Shown in pieces: positions 40,612 to 50,779 of a stretch of DNA of 64,000 bases. The stretch lies in NCBI GenBank assembly GCA_951640165.1, contig OX621252.1, positions 23,147,934 to 23,211,933 on the forward strand. The letters are read 5' to 3'. The stretch's first letter is position 1, and every line of letters begins with the position of its first letter. Origin of the DNA: Pseudoips prasinana (Eukaryota > Arthropoda > Insecta > Lepidoptera > Nolidae). The position numbers and the translations under genes were made by a program. Below the pieces are notes generated by a model. It saw nothing but the letters and a program-made list of their open reading frames with translations. It had not been told where the DNA came from and did not search any database.

Positions 40612-40800
40612 GAACTCAAGTGGCGTGGGATGCATAGCTCGTCGAACTGACGGACCCTGGGGTAGAAAGGTTCACGAGTAGCGTGCACAAACCGGAAGAT
40701 ATGGCAACCTTCATGAAGTGAGCCTATTCATTTCATTACAGCCGACAACGCACTCGGAGGTGTAAAGTTGATCTTTTACCATCAGGTGTTCCACTTGCTC
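40612..40800 (+). pseudogene. RTE1 piece fused to a CR1-like piece
   Basis: 40612-40700 is RTE1 (TCAAGTGGCGTGGGATGCAT, GTCGAACTGACGG, AACCGGAAGA). From 40702 it continues as CR1/Jockey-like LINE (TGGCAACCTTCATGAAGTGA, CCATCAGGTG). The junction has no target duplication I can see. Confidence 0.55.
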
Positions 40801-41032
40801 CTACCTTGCTATTATATATTAAAATAAAACTTGAGAGGTATCAAGGGACACCCGGAGAAATTTTATTTTATTTTAAGTTATAATATATTATTATAACTTA
40901 AAATAAAATAAAATTTTATTACTATACCTTCACTAATTAATCGAAAGGAACTTCGTTCCATCCGGGTGTCCTTTGACACCTCTCAAGTTTTATTTTAATA
41001 TATAATAGCAAAGTAGGAGCAAGTGGAACACC
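40785..41032. mobile_element. Compound foldback: palindrome within inverted arms
   Basis: Outer arms 40785-40855 and 40962-41032 pair over about 70 bp (GTTCCACTTGCTCCTACCTT; GACACCCGG at the inner edge). Inside, 40858-40885 and 40889-40916 form a perfect 28-bp palindrome with TAT between. GGAACTTCGTTCC lies near 40947. The outermost arm sequence also ends the CR1-like LINE. Confidence 0.85.
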
Positions 41033-41204
41033 CCTTTTAATTTTTTTTTATTATTAATAAATATAATGTAATATAAACTTAATCAGAAGGCTCAATTTTA
41101 GTAAAAAAAAAGCACAAAAGTGTCGTTACAACTTTTTGTCTTAATTTTTTCCGTCTAGCCCCCTTTAGCAACGCGCGATAAGGAACTTCGTTCCAAAAAC
41201 GCAC

Positions 41205-41290
41205 ATGCTGCTGGACACTTGTAGCGCAAGACCGGCCATTGTGAAGATCCTTGAGCGAAGCCTTTGTGAAGCTGTGGTTGTCGGTGGACG
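41205..41290 (+). pseudogene. RTE1 3' scrap
   Basis: GTAGCGCAAGACCGGCCATT, GTGAAGATCCTTGAGCGAAG and GTCGGTGGACG. From 41300 to 41985 nothing is recognised apart from A/T runs. Confidence 0.5.
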
Positions 41291-41984
41291 TTATGAAACT
41301 TATTTTTTTTATTTTTTATACTTGGTCGGGTTCTAGCTTCATATGATGTTTTACATTGTATAAAGCTCTTGGTTCTAACTGACTAAGGTTGACTAAGGTG
41401 GTCCCAAATAGTGTCTCCCTACCTATTGTATGATATTAATTACGCTTATTAATAGCTGCATAACTTCTGCATAATTGCTGAATAAGTGTTTGGTGCTTAA
41501 AACATTTTATTTGGCACGTTACTGATAAACAAAAGCATGCAATGTATTGCACATACCAAGTTTATGCCTCAGAATCTCATTATGTATTTTATTACCGTAT
41601 AATCGTGACGGAAAATTAATATTCACTTTATGTTTTTAATTACCGCGGCGGCCATATTGAAGAGCTGGTCACGCCTCTTTTACAGCAGTTTTACGCATTG
41701 CATTTGCATGTTGGTTCTAATAAAAAAAAAAAAACAGTCACGGGACGTTCGTTCGATGTGAAACATCTAAATTGATCGTTTAAGAATGAATTTATAACAA
41801 AAGATAACCGATAACTAAGAATTCCGATTTCTATTTATGTAGGTGGTTTCCGTTAGCTATGTGAATTATTATAGCGTCTGCCGCCTGACTTCCATATAAA
41901 CCAGTATCTACCTAAGATTGTCAGTCAGATTTTATGTAACGATTGTTTTTCATGACAAACCTTTTTTAAGAGATAGGTCACAGC

Positions 41985-42130
41985 GTTACTACGCTGCCCG
42001 ACTGGGGAAGTATCGCCACCTTACAGAAGACATTCCTTAATAATAACATTAATATTTTATGTTGTGTTTCTGCGTGTAAGTAAGGTCGCCAGAACTCATT
42101 GGGGTGGGGTGAAGGGTCAGCAACACTTGT
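41985..42130 (+). repeat. Repeat-G copy
   Basis: GCTGCCCGACTGGGGAAGTA, CACCTTACAGAAGACATTCC, TATGTTGTGTTTCTGCGTGT and AAGGTCGCCAGAACTCATTG. The other copies are 22118-22280 and 32022-32150. Class unknown. Confidence 0.6.
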
Positions 42131-42424
42131 AGCAGATAAACTCAAAAATTCCTTCAATTATTTCGAAAAATCTGTGACTTAACGCTACATTATCATTTCG
42201 AAAAATTCCATACAAAAAATAAAATAATTTAATCCTGAGTAATAAAAATGTTATCTATTTAAATAATTACTAGGCGTGCTCTGCGAAAACAAGTGATCAT
42301 ACATAAAATAATGTAACATCAGTGAGGTGATATAACTATCTTAGTTAAGACCTAATAACAGATTTTAGCGGATATAAGTCAATCAAAACAGGGTTGTACG
42401 AAGGATGAACATTTTAATACCATC

Positions 42425-42868
42425 ATCATCCTATCAGTACAAAGGCCTCTCCCAAAGTGGAAGTCGCTGGATGCGAGTAACGCAAGGCGAATTGTGGCCA
42501 GTCTTTTTGCACAAATAAAATACAAATTTATGTTTCTTCTCGCTAATCGGTCGCTAAGTACCTAATTGACCCAAAGAGTAATGGAGACTGGCTATGCTCG
42601 GAGTTTTCCTGTCATATCGAAATCCGCAGGTGAACAAAAGCAACCGACATAGCCGGCAGATTTGCCAAGCTGGCGGTGGACGGGGACATAGCTCTTAGTA
42701 CCGACGGCCGTTGGTAAAGGTTCTCCAGTAACGACAACGAACTTGAAGGCCCTCCATAAGACGGACCAATGTTCTTGAGAGGGTCGCTAGCGCAAAACCG
42801 GCAATTGTGGAGATCTTTGCGGGAAGCCTTTGTCCAGCAGTGGACGTCTTTAGGCTGATATGTAACGA
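42425..42868 (+). pseudogene. RTE1 remnants, two pieces
   Basis: 42425-42505 mixes CATCATCATCCTATCAGTAC (minus-like) with GAAGTCGCTGGATGCGAGTA (plus). 42560-42868 is a plus copy with CAACCGACATAGCCGGCAGA, GAAGGCCCTCCATAAGACGG, ACCGGCAATTGTGGAGATCT and GTCCAGCAGTGGACGTCTTT. Confidence 0.65.
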
Positions 42869-42869
42869 T

Positions 42870-43260
42870 CATCCTACAGATTAGATTGGCCAGGGTTCAG
42901 GTTGTATAAAAATATGAAACATTATATAATATATAATCCACAACAATTCAATTTAAAACATAGTATATGAAAAATACGCAAACTATTTTATTTAAGTAAG
43001 AGAGAGTGGTAGTAAAAACTACTTAATTAACCAGTTCTATATAATTTAGTTTTGATTGGAGACGCCTATTAAATAATCTGAAGAGTAATTGCTAATTAAA
43101 AGCATTACTTTTTATTAAATAAGTGCAGTATACAAAGAATAATTTAGAAACTAGAGTGAGAATTCATGTATTGTGGGAAATTGATGACAGTACGTAGATT
43201 ACATAGAATCACTGGAAAATAAAAGATTGTTCCTTCTAATACTGTGGTACTCAACCGTTG
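42870..43260. other. AT-rich, nothing recognised
   Basis: No match elsewhere in the window and no supported ORF. Confidence 0.3.
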
Positions 43261-43265
43261 GAACT

Positions 43266-43760
43266 ATAATAATATCCTGGGACATTCATTATTCACACAG
43301 GGCAATCTCAAATTAAGTAGAGCTTGTACTATGAAAATCATACATACATACATAGACTCACGCCTGTTTCCCAGAGGGGTAGGCAGAGACAACGGATTTC
43401 CATTTGTCACGATCTTTGCACACGTCTTTTGCCTCAATTACTGTCATTATATTCTTCATACATGCTCGCCGGTTTAGGGTACTTCTGACCTATCCTTTCT
43501 TGAGAACGTCTCCGATTTGGTCAGAGAATGTTCGACGAGGTCTTCTCCTTCCAGTTGTTCCATTCACACAGGCCAGGTATACTTCTTTGGTCAATGAAAA
43601 TCGGACACCTAACTGATATACTACATGTACTAGTTTTCTTTTTGTAAATGCATACTTATACACACGTTCATGCTCGCAAATATCTGTCCTGGGTGGTAAT
43701 TGAACCCACGAACTGCGGCGTGAAAACCAAGCATCTACCAACCACGCCAACTCGCCCGTC
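43266..43760 (-). mobile_element. SINE-A split by an RTE2 piece
   Basis: The 3' part (43266-43339) has AATATCCTGGGACATTC and GTAGAGCTTGTACTATG. The 5' part (43594-43760) has CTAACTGATATACTACATGT and, on minus, GGCGAGTTGGCGTGGTTGGT with TTCACGCCGCAG and GTTCAATTACCACC. Confidence 0.85.
43340..43593 (-). pseudogene. RTE2 LINE 3' end with 9-bp target duplications
   Basis: ATGAAAATC stands at 43331-43339 and 43594-43602. On minus the codons read [20 protein letters not shown] and [13 protein letters not shown], a stop, then VRSTLNRRACMK and DKWKSVVSAYPSGKQA, ending in (TATG)n. GRPRRT-SDQI-DVLKK---RST-NRRACM is a C-terminal signature I know from insect RTE-like reverse transcriptases. Confidence 0.82.
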
Positions 43761-43934
43761 GGGACCAACTAACAACTAACGTGGTCGCTATACTATGGGC
43801 CCAATAAGTATGCTCAAGTTCACCATAACTACATAGTTAAACCAATCCTGACAGTTCATAGTAGATAATCGCTAGGACATATGATATTGGAAATCGCCAT
43901 AGCTTAATACGTTGAAGTAATAGTATTGGTCACT

Positions 43935-44330
43935 AGCGACTTGGATCATTGTTTTGCTTGATCCTCTTGCCCTGCGGAGAGAAGTGGCGTCTCTATCTGT
44001 CTTTTTTCACGGGGAGTGGTATGAGGAATTGTTCGAGCTTATTTATTATACCTGCCCTGCCAGAAGTGGAAATTACATTCATATATCCGTGGATAAATAG
44101 ACATCTACCACCGCGGCAACGTGTGTTTCATAGGAATATTTTTATCATGCACGACCGTTCTGTGGATTCAATTGATCATTGAATGATTAATGAATTAATT
44201 GATTCAAGCTGTGGAAGATTTTTCGATCCGATATGACATGACAACCTTCAAGAAGCGAGCCTATTCCTTTCTTATAGGCCGGCAACACCCTTGCGTTAGT
44301 TGCAGTCTTGGTTTTTGGCGCCAACGCGGA
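43935..44330 (+). pseudogene. CR1/Jockey-like ORF2 C-terminus
   Basis: CTTGCCCTGCGGAGAGAAGT begins the LRREVASLSVFF-HGE segment (44023: GTGGTATGAGGAATTGTTCG). It continues to ATATGACATGACAACCTTCA and GAGCCTATTCCTTTCTTA, matching the minus copy at 49381-49765. It has several stops. Confidence 0.65.
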
Positions 44331-44364
44331 AAAAGACGCATCGAGGCTATGTTTTATTTTCAAA

Positions 44365-44590
44365 AACTGGTGTAAATTCGAGTTTTTATGTGTAAATATG
44401 GTGGATTTTTAGACATAACATACACAAGTTCGACAACGTATACAAGTGGAGGAAAGTGCGATATTTCCGTGAATTGTGATTTTCCGTGTTGTAACCAAAA
44501 TTCCATAAAAGCCTATAGTAAAGTCTCCACTGCTTTACTGGGGTTGGACAAGGACTATGTATGACTTGACTGTGACGGACTTTACTTGAC
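44365..44590 (-). repeat. Repeat-K copy 2
   Basis: GTGTAAATTCGAGTTTTTAT, GTAAATATGGTGGATTTTTA and GGACAAGGACTATG are the complement of 19065-19290. It begins where the CR1-like piece ends. Confidence 0.6.
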
Positions 44591-44684
44591 AATGACGGAA
44601 ATAAATGATATAAAAATATATTTACTGAAGGCTCATAAGGCCAAAGAAGCCAGAGCCGTGAAACGGAAAAAAAAAGTTGCAGAG

Positions 44685-44760
44685 TGTCTGGTGTTGCAAG
44701 TATTCTTGGACAGCGGTGATCACTTTCATTCAGGTGACCCGCTTGCTAGTTTGATGTGTT
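44685..44760 (+). repeat. CR1/Jockey-like LINE 3' end
   Basis: GGTGTTGCAAGTATTCTTGG, GCGGTGATCAC and CAGGTGACCCGCTTGCTAG. Confidence 0.5.
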
Positions 44761-44967
44761 ATTCTATAAAAATATCTTGGCTATGAAGGACTTGCCAGCT
44801 ATACAGGAAATCGTTACAGTGCAGCAGTGAGTGAGTGCTATTGCCTCACTCCCGTAATCTTTATTTTTTCGACAGTTTCTTGTCGGTCCTGCTCCTAATC
44901 GATATGTACGAAGTAAGGACGAGCTCTCCGTAGCACAGCCGTATAAAATCGCCACTTCCAAGCAATT

Positions 44968-45090
44968 GCTGTGTAAATTGCAATTTACAATTGCAATTTA
45001 CACAGCAAGTGTAAATTGCTATTTACAATTTAGTGGTATTCGGACCACTTTTTCACCCGAAAAAGTGGTCCGAATACCACTAAATTGTAA
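44968..45090. repeat. Two adjoining hairpins, one 31 bp and perfect
   Basis: First, 44968-44983 pairs with 44991-45006 (16 bp, GCTGTGTAAATTGCAA). Second, 45023-45053 pairs without mismatch with 45060-45090 (31 bp, TTACAATTTAGTGGTATTCG ... CACTTTTT), and CACCCG forms the loop. TGTAAATTGC recurs between them. No ORF and no known family. Confidence 0.9.
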
Positions 45091-45099
45091 CCACTTGTT

Positions 45100-45630
45100 A
45101 ACCCGAGATTTCAACACGACTTCATTATCTGGGAATAAGAACGGTACCACTAGACCTTAAGTCTGTACAAAAATCGCAGAAGTAAACAGCCTGTTAACGT
45201 ATTAATATTTTAGGTTCGCAAATACAGACAGGATTATTACCTTAATATCCTTATGTTAATAAAACATTATTTATAGGCAAGTTATAAATTATGTGTCGTC
45301 CGAACGATTTAAGCTGCCGTTAAAGTCACTTCCCAGAACAAGGTCTTGTCATAAAAAATAAGGAAATGTCTTTAAATTATAATTTAGCAATATGATAAAG
45401 TAGGTAGTTCAAGAAATATCATAAAATTGTTGAAAGGACTGACACGTTTACGAGTGTCAGACCCTTATTTGTAACCGATTTAAAAAGATGCAGGTTATCA
45501 ATTCAACAATGTGCATTTTTTAATTTCATCTGCTAGATAATGCTGTCAGTGCTAGATGATGCTGGCATCTTTCATGAGTTTCTGTGGATGGTATTAATAT
45601 AAAATCTACTAGGCTTTACGCGCCACACAC
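45100..45630. other. No recognised feature
   Basis: Unassigned DNA with no shared repeat seen. Confidence 0.3.
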
Positions 45631-45634
45631 ACAC

Positions 45635-45855
45635 TTCGAATAGCCTGTTGGTCAAGCAATAGATCGTGGATTCGATCCCCACCCAGGTAATCTTTGTGTG
45701 AGGAGCACGATTATTTGTTCTGTATCGGGGTTTAATTTATATGTATGTATTTAGAAATACATCAGTTATCTGGTTGCCATAATACAGGCTCTGTCTAGTT
45801 TGGGATCAGATGACAGCGTGTTAGTTGTCCTAAAATATTTATTTGTTATTTTGTA
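45635..45855 (+). mobile_element. SINE-D copy
   Basis: GCCTGTTGGTCAAGCAATAG, the B-box-like GATTCGATCCCCACC, GAGGAGCACGATTATTTGTT, GTATGTATTTAGAAATACAT and AGTTTGGGATCAGATGACAG. Part of the head after CAAGCAA is deleted. Confidence 0.75.
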
Positions 45856-45859
45856 ATTT

Positions 45860-46640
45860 GATTTTTAATCGAACTATTACCTCAAAGTATTGCCTTTATA
45901 TGGATTAACAAAACACTATTAAATAGGTTCACCTGGAAAGCATTCCCTAGCGAATAACAAACGAACTATCAAAATACTACATACATATCAACATACAAAA
46001 ACTATGGAGAAATTGCCTAACATACGTAACCAATACAGTGTCAAATCGATAAGTCAGTTAAAAAGCAAACTTAAGCACTGGACGAAGTAGCAAGCAAAAC
46101 TTAGTAGAATTTATTTTCTTACCATCCGCATACACGACATTGTGTTTAACTAGATACATAAAGACAATAAAGATGACAGCATCTTCTAGCGCGATAACTT
46201 GATGAAACTTCATGCCATTGCGGAGTCTGACATAATGCGCAATGAAATTATGAGAATTCTTACTTAGTTTTAACTATGGTAGTGAAGTGAAATATTTAGA
46301 GAGGTGATTTAGGACTACCATTAGAAGTAAATCCTCTACTATGTACGCAATTACAGTACATCTTTTGTAATGTCACTGTGCCGCCATATTGGACGCGACT
46401 TATAGCATTGTCTTGCAGATATGGATAAGCAGGAATAATAAACTCACAGCAGGACTTTATCCATGTTCCTGTGTTCCTTGTTTTCAGTTAGTGTCGGATT
46501 GAGTGGTGGCTTCATCACACAATTGTTGCCTTTTACAATGAAACCGTTCATGGGATAGTAATATTTACATAACAAATATCCGGGACAAATCATACAGCGC
46601 CATCTAGCTCCAACTAAGCAATGCTTACTTACTTACATAC
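45860..46640. other. Unassigned stretch
   Basis: Mostly without repeats. Near 46560-46630, CCATCTAGCTCCAACTAAGC is a faint SINE-A or B scrap. No supported ORF. Confidence 0.3.
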
Positions 46641-46649
46641 TACTTATCA

Positions 46650-46830
46650 ACTGGGCAAATCGTTCAACGACTTTTGTCTAATGACTTTAACCGGGACCGA
46701 CAGCTTAACGTGTCCTCCGAAGCACGGAGACATTAAACCACTTTGACGGTCACCCATCTATGGACTGACCGCAAGCCTAGTTGCTTAACCTCGCCAATCA
46801 CTTACGGACCGGCGAGAGCATCTAGCTTAT
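46650..46830 (-). mobile_element. 5S-SINE with complete head
   Basis: On minus it starts GCTCTCGCCGGTCCGTAAGT, GGCGAGGTTAAGCAACTAGG, GCGGTCAGTCC and GATGGGTGACCGTC. The body runs to AACGATTTGCCC. The intact box A and near-intact box C resemble an internal RNA polymerase III promoter. Confidence 0.83.
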
Positions 46831-46864
46831 ATATATGCTTACTATGTATATTAGATAACGGATC

Positions 46865-47045
46865 ATCATCATCACATCAGCCGAAAGACGACCACTGTTG
46901 GACAAAGGCCTCCCCCAGAGATCTCCACAATTGCCGGTCTTGCGCTACCCGAATCTAGCGGCTTCCAGCGACCCTCTCAAGATCATCGGTCCATATTGAT
47001 GGGGGCCTGCCCACGTACGTCGTCGTCCGGTTCGTGGTCGCCATG
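46865..47045 (-). pseudogene. RTE1 3' end
   Basis: CATCATCATCACATCAGCCG, GACGACCACTGTTGGACAAA, CCTCCCCCAGAGATCTCCAC, GCCGGTCTTGCGCTACCCG and AAGATCATCGGTCCA: the minus-strand RTE1 tail and last codons. Confidence 0.72.
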
Positions 47046-47604
47046 CTCTTAGATAACGGATAGAATCACTGATTAGACGTGTTCAACAAACACACACACA
47101 CAAAAATATTTGTTTTGATAGCGTATAAATCGGTTGTCGTAAAGAAAAGGTGAAGAAGGATTTTCTTTTTAATAGTAATTATGCAAGATAACGAGAACAA
47201 ACTAATCTCCAATTTTTCGAGATAGATGAATTGAAATTCATACTTAAATCTGCTTATAGGATCATTCTTTTGTAGTTGGTTAAAAATGGGAAAAAATGTT
47301 AATTAATAAAATAAAAAATTAATCTAGTCCATAGAGTTTTGTTCTTTTTAATCGTCTCACTAGCTCTGTAATATCGAGTAGCTGGATGGCCTCGACGTTC
47401 ACATGATGTTAATGCCTATATTCATGAGCTGTAGCATATTTTCGAATGGTGCCTGCAACTGAGTCCAGTTTTAGATCCCTGTGTATTTATAATATGACGT
47501 AATATGATTTACTTGCTAGTTACTGAGTCAATTCTAAGGAAAGTAGATTCGGTAACTATTTTATATACCATTAGTCACCTTGTTACTCATCTACACTATG
47601 TAAA

Positions 47605-47805
47605 GCTCTCGCGTCTTTTTGTAACTTGAATAGAAAGCATTACGTGCGCGCCGGTGATTTTTTTTCTGACAGATGCGTATTAAATTACTGCAGTTTTTTG
47701 CGCAAGCGCACATATCCTTTTCCGCCTCAAATTGTATGGCGGACATCGTAACTAGTGATCACGTTTCAATTACACAGTTACTCATACATTGTAAAGAAGA
47801 TAAAC
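47605..47805 (+). repeat. Duplicated segment, copy 1
   Basis: CTTGAATAGAAAGCATTACG, TTTCTGACAGATGCGTATTA, ATCCTTTTCCGCCTCAAATT, GTATGGCGGACATCG and ATTACACAGTTACTC recur in 48515-48990. Nothing suggests coding. Confidence 0.65.
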
Positions 47806-47854
47806 ACAATATGGGATAGCAGATTTCGCACAGCAAGAATAAGTCGTAAATATA

Positions 47855-48170
47855 TCCTGCCTCGTTGGATGAGGTCCTCGGTTCAAATCGCAAAACATGA
47901 TTTTGGGATTTTTCTGTAAAGAAAATTTCTCAGTATCAGCCCGAAGCCTGGGAGTTGGCGGTATAATGCCCCCGTACCTCAGAGAGCACGTGAAGCCGTC
48001 GGTCCTGTACCTGACCTCTTTCCGGTCGTGTTGCTAGTCGTCCCATCGGATCATGAGGGGTGATGGAATAGAAAGTGCCCCTGTGTTTTAGCACACACTT
48101 ATTATTGTTGTTGGCTAGGCTCCATTGATACTGCCCGCCGTGGCTGAATTGCGGCCGGGAGGACAATATA
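47855..48170 (+). mobile_element. SINE-F, head shortened
   Basis: CTGCCTCGTTGGATGAGGTC lacks the TCTAGCGGTAGCG segment of the head. The rest is full: CAGCCCGAAGCCTGGGAGTT, CGTGAAGCCGTCGGTCCTGT, CATCGGATCATGAGGGGTGA and ACTGCCCGCCGTGGCTGAAT. Confidence 0.8.
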
Positions 48171-48307
48171 TTTACAAAAAAAATAAAGTAAATAAGTTTA
48201 TATATCCCTTGCCTAGTACTCTATGTCCTGGATATTTATCATTTATTTATATGTACAGAACATTCTCAGCACGGAACAGCAGTAACTATTTTATATATAT
48301 ATTTTTG

Positions 48308-48490
48308 TAAAGGCAACGCTCGTACTAGGGTACCTAATTAATCCCTGTGTCGCACTTTACAAACATATAAATGACGGACACAAAGTACATCCAGACTCAG
48401 AACAATTATTAATGAGTGACCCAAATAGTTGTCCAGTGCGAATCCGACCCCGGGACACGAAGAGGCGAGGCGACTTTACAGCTGTGCAGG
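48308..48490 (-). mobile_element. SINE-H copy
   Basis: TACCTAATTAATCCCTGTGT, CACTTTACAAACATATAAAT, CATCCAGACTCAGAACAAT and, on minus, GTCGCCTCGCCTCTTCGTGT with GGGTCGGATTCGCACT. Confidence 0.72.
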
Positions 48491-48514
48491 TAATAAAATG
48501 CCACATACATCTAC

Positions 48515-48990
48515 GGAAAGTTGTCTTTTCGTAGCTTGAATAATAAGCACTAGCGAAGTCTTTCTGACAGCTGTGTATTAAATAACGGCAGTTTTATTTA
48601 TTTCATTTACCACATACTTTAGTATTTATTTACACAATCAGTGGCTTAAAGCCTAAGTTAGGTTTGTCTATCCATTGGGTTCTCGATATAAAACTTATAC
48701 TAATAACTAATACTAGTCGTAGCAAAATGAATGGAGCCACAGTAAATGCAGTTCAAAATAAGAAATGTAAACAGATGTATATAATTTAATATCTTATCAT
48801 ATCAGTTACTAATTCATTATTGCTGTGCGCGCACACTCCAATGACGTAGCCGGCACCTTCGGACATACATTTTCGGACGTTATCATAGGTTGCTTGCGCT
48901 AGGGCTCATATCCTATTCCGTCTCATGTTGTATGGCGGATATCGCTACTATTGAACACGTATCGATTAGTTACACAGTTACTCGTAAAAA
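48515..48990 (+). repeat. Duplicated segment, copy 2, with insertion
   Basis: 48515-48597 and 48890-48990 correspond to 47605-47805. Between them about 290 bp beginning TTTATTTCATTTACC look like the A/T-tailed end of a minus-strand retroelement. Confidence 0.6.
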
Positions 48991-49299
48991 ATATTAATAA
49001 TAATATGACTTTATTTTCAGACCAAATTAGTGTCCAATAAGTTAGTAACAATTTTCTCATAAACTAGTGTTAGTAATAAGTATTTTAAAATATGTAACAA
49101 GTTTACCATTCAGAACAATTACTAGTAGACAGAAAAAATCCGCCTCATTGCTCTGCAGAGTGCGGAACAGCTCCAACTTCACGCTGAAAACCACAGCAGA
49201 GAGATATGAGGCTCCATTATTGCATGTTACTGCTAGTAGATGTCAGACTAACACATGCCTAGTCTCTAAATAATAAAATTACTAACATTACTTATTTTT

Positions 49300-49765
49300 T
49301 ATATATAATAGGATGGCAAACGAGCAAGTGGATCACCTGATGGTAAGTGATCACCGCCGCCCATGGACGATCGCAACACCTCAGGCGCTGCCAGTGCGTT
49401 GCCGGCCTTTAAGAAAACAATAGGCTCGCTTCTTGAAGGTTGCCATGTCATACCGGATCGGAAATACCTCCGCAGCTAATTGATTCCACAGAGCGGTAGT
49501 GCGCGGCAAAAAGTATTTTGCGAAACGCACAGTGGTAGATGACCATCCAATCCAGGTGATAAGGGTGAAATTTCCACTTTTAGCGAGAGGGTCTGTGGCG
49601 GCATGTTGCGGCAGGTATAAGCTCGAACAATTCCTCTGAACACTCCCCGTGATAAATGCGGTAGAGGACACATAGAGACGCTACGTCTCTCCGCAGGGTA
49701 AGAGGATCAAGCCAAATAGTGGAACTCCTTCGAGCTGCACGATGTTGTATACGATCAGTATACAA
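49300..49765 (-). pseudogene. CR1/Jockey-like ORF2 C-terminus, longest copy
   Basis: On minus, [20 protein letters not shown] followed by [20 protein letters not shown] runs in one frame (to about 49580). A shift gives [20 protein letters not shown] and [20 protein letters not shown], then RQRTGSA, and the 3' region ACCATCAGGTGATCC to TGCCATCC. It is the reference for 6038, 26120 and 43935. An 11-bp inverted repeat, GATGTTGTATA, stands at its broken 5' end (49742-49770). Confidence 0.8.
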
Positions 49766-49844
49766 CATCATAAGATCTCTTTGTTTTACTTACCCACTAT
49801 GGACGTAACAGGTCCGAAGTAAAGATTATTTTATTTATTTTACT

Positions 49845-50010
49845 ACACAAGACCATTCTGTGGAATCAATTAACTGCGGAGGTATTTCCGAATCCGTAGG
49901 TCATGACAAATAAGCGAACCTAGTCCTTTCTTAAAGAGACTCACTTGCGGCCCCTCTGATGTTGCAAGTGTCCATGGGCGGCCGTGATCACGCTTGCTCG
50001 TTGGCGTTAA
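49845..50010 (+). pseudogene. CR1/Jockey-like ORF2 C-terminus
   Basis: ACCATTCTGTGGAATCAATT, AACTGCGGAGGTATTTCCG, TAGTCCTTTCTTAAA and TGTTGCAAGTGTCCATGGGC. It lies close to the minus copy and in inverse orientation. Confidence 0.6.
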
Positions 50011-50039
50011 ACAGTAGTTTCTTTAAGAATAGACTTATC

Positions 50040-50275
50040 TAATATTTTATCTTTGTGATGCACACGTTTATCTTATTTGTTCTGTGTCTGTGTGTAATTT
50101 ATGTATAATGTGTATATATTTAGAATGAAATAAATACTATGTTTATCAGTTGTCTGGTTTTAATAGTACAGCAAACGTAGTGATTACATTGTCTCTGTAG
50201 TACAGGCTGTGTCTAGTTTTGGATCAGATGGCAGTGTGTTAACTGTTCCAAGGTAATATTATTATTTATAGTAAA
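50040..50275 (+). mobile_element. SINE-D copy with internal insertion
   Basis: TATTTGTTCTGTGTCTGTGT, GTATATATTTAGAATGAAAT, ATCAGTTGTCTGG, AGTACAGGCTGTGTCTAGTT and GATCAGATGGCAGTGTG. About 30 bp before AGTACAGGCTG look duplicated. The head is missing. Confidence 0.65.
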
Positions 50276-50574
50276 TCTCAATTGCTTTTTAACCGACGTT
50301 ATCAATTAGACTGTATGTTTTATTTGATTTCTAATGAGTGAATTTGATCATTTTTTTTTGTTCATATAAATATTGTTCCTACCGGTTTTCGAAAAGAAAA
50401 GGCAGTGACTATAATTTATCTATAATATTAAGAATGACATATATAAGTATTTTTATCATCAGATGGCAGTGTCTGTTTGTTCCAAGATATTTATTTAGAC
50501 AATATGTAGTAAAAATATAGCTAAAACTATATTTCGATCCTTAAACTTAAACATAATGCCTTTGACAATAACTT

Positions 50575-50775
50575 AATACAAGCTAGCTAAATATTATTGC
50601 TATTTTAAAATAAATTTTATAAATGTTTTCATACAATCCGTGAACCTAAATATCTATGCAACTAGAAATAATTATGTATACTTAATTATATTACAGAAAC
50701 ATGTTCTGACTATTTACAAGCGTTTTTTTTAAAGTCTACGTGAATAAAATCCTTTTTTTATTTTTTATTTTAATT
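50575..50775 (+). repeat. Repeat-L copy
   Basis: GCTAGCTAAATATTATTGCT, TGTTTTCATACAATCCG, CATGTTCTGACTATTTACAA and AAAGTCTACGTGAATAAAAT with a T/A-rich tail: the reverse complement of 30325-30540. Confidence 0.65.
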
Positions 50776-50779
50776 ATGT

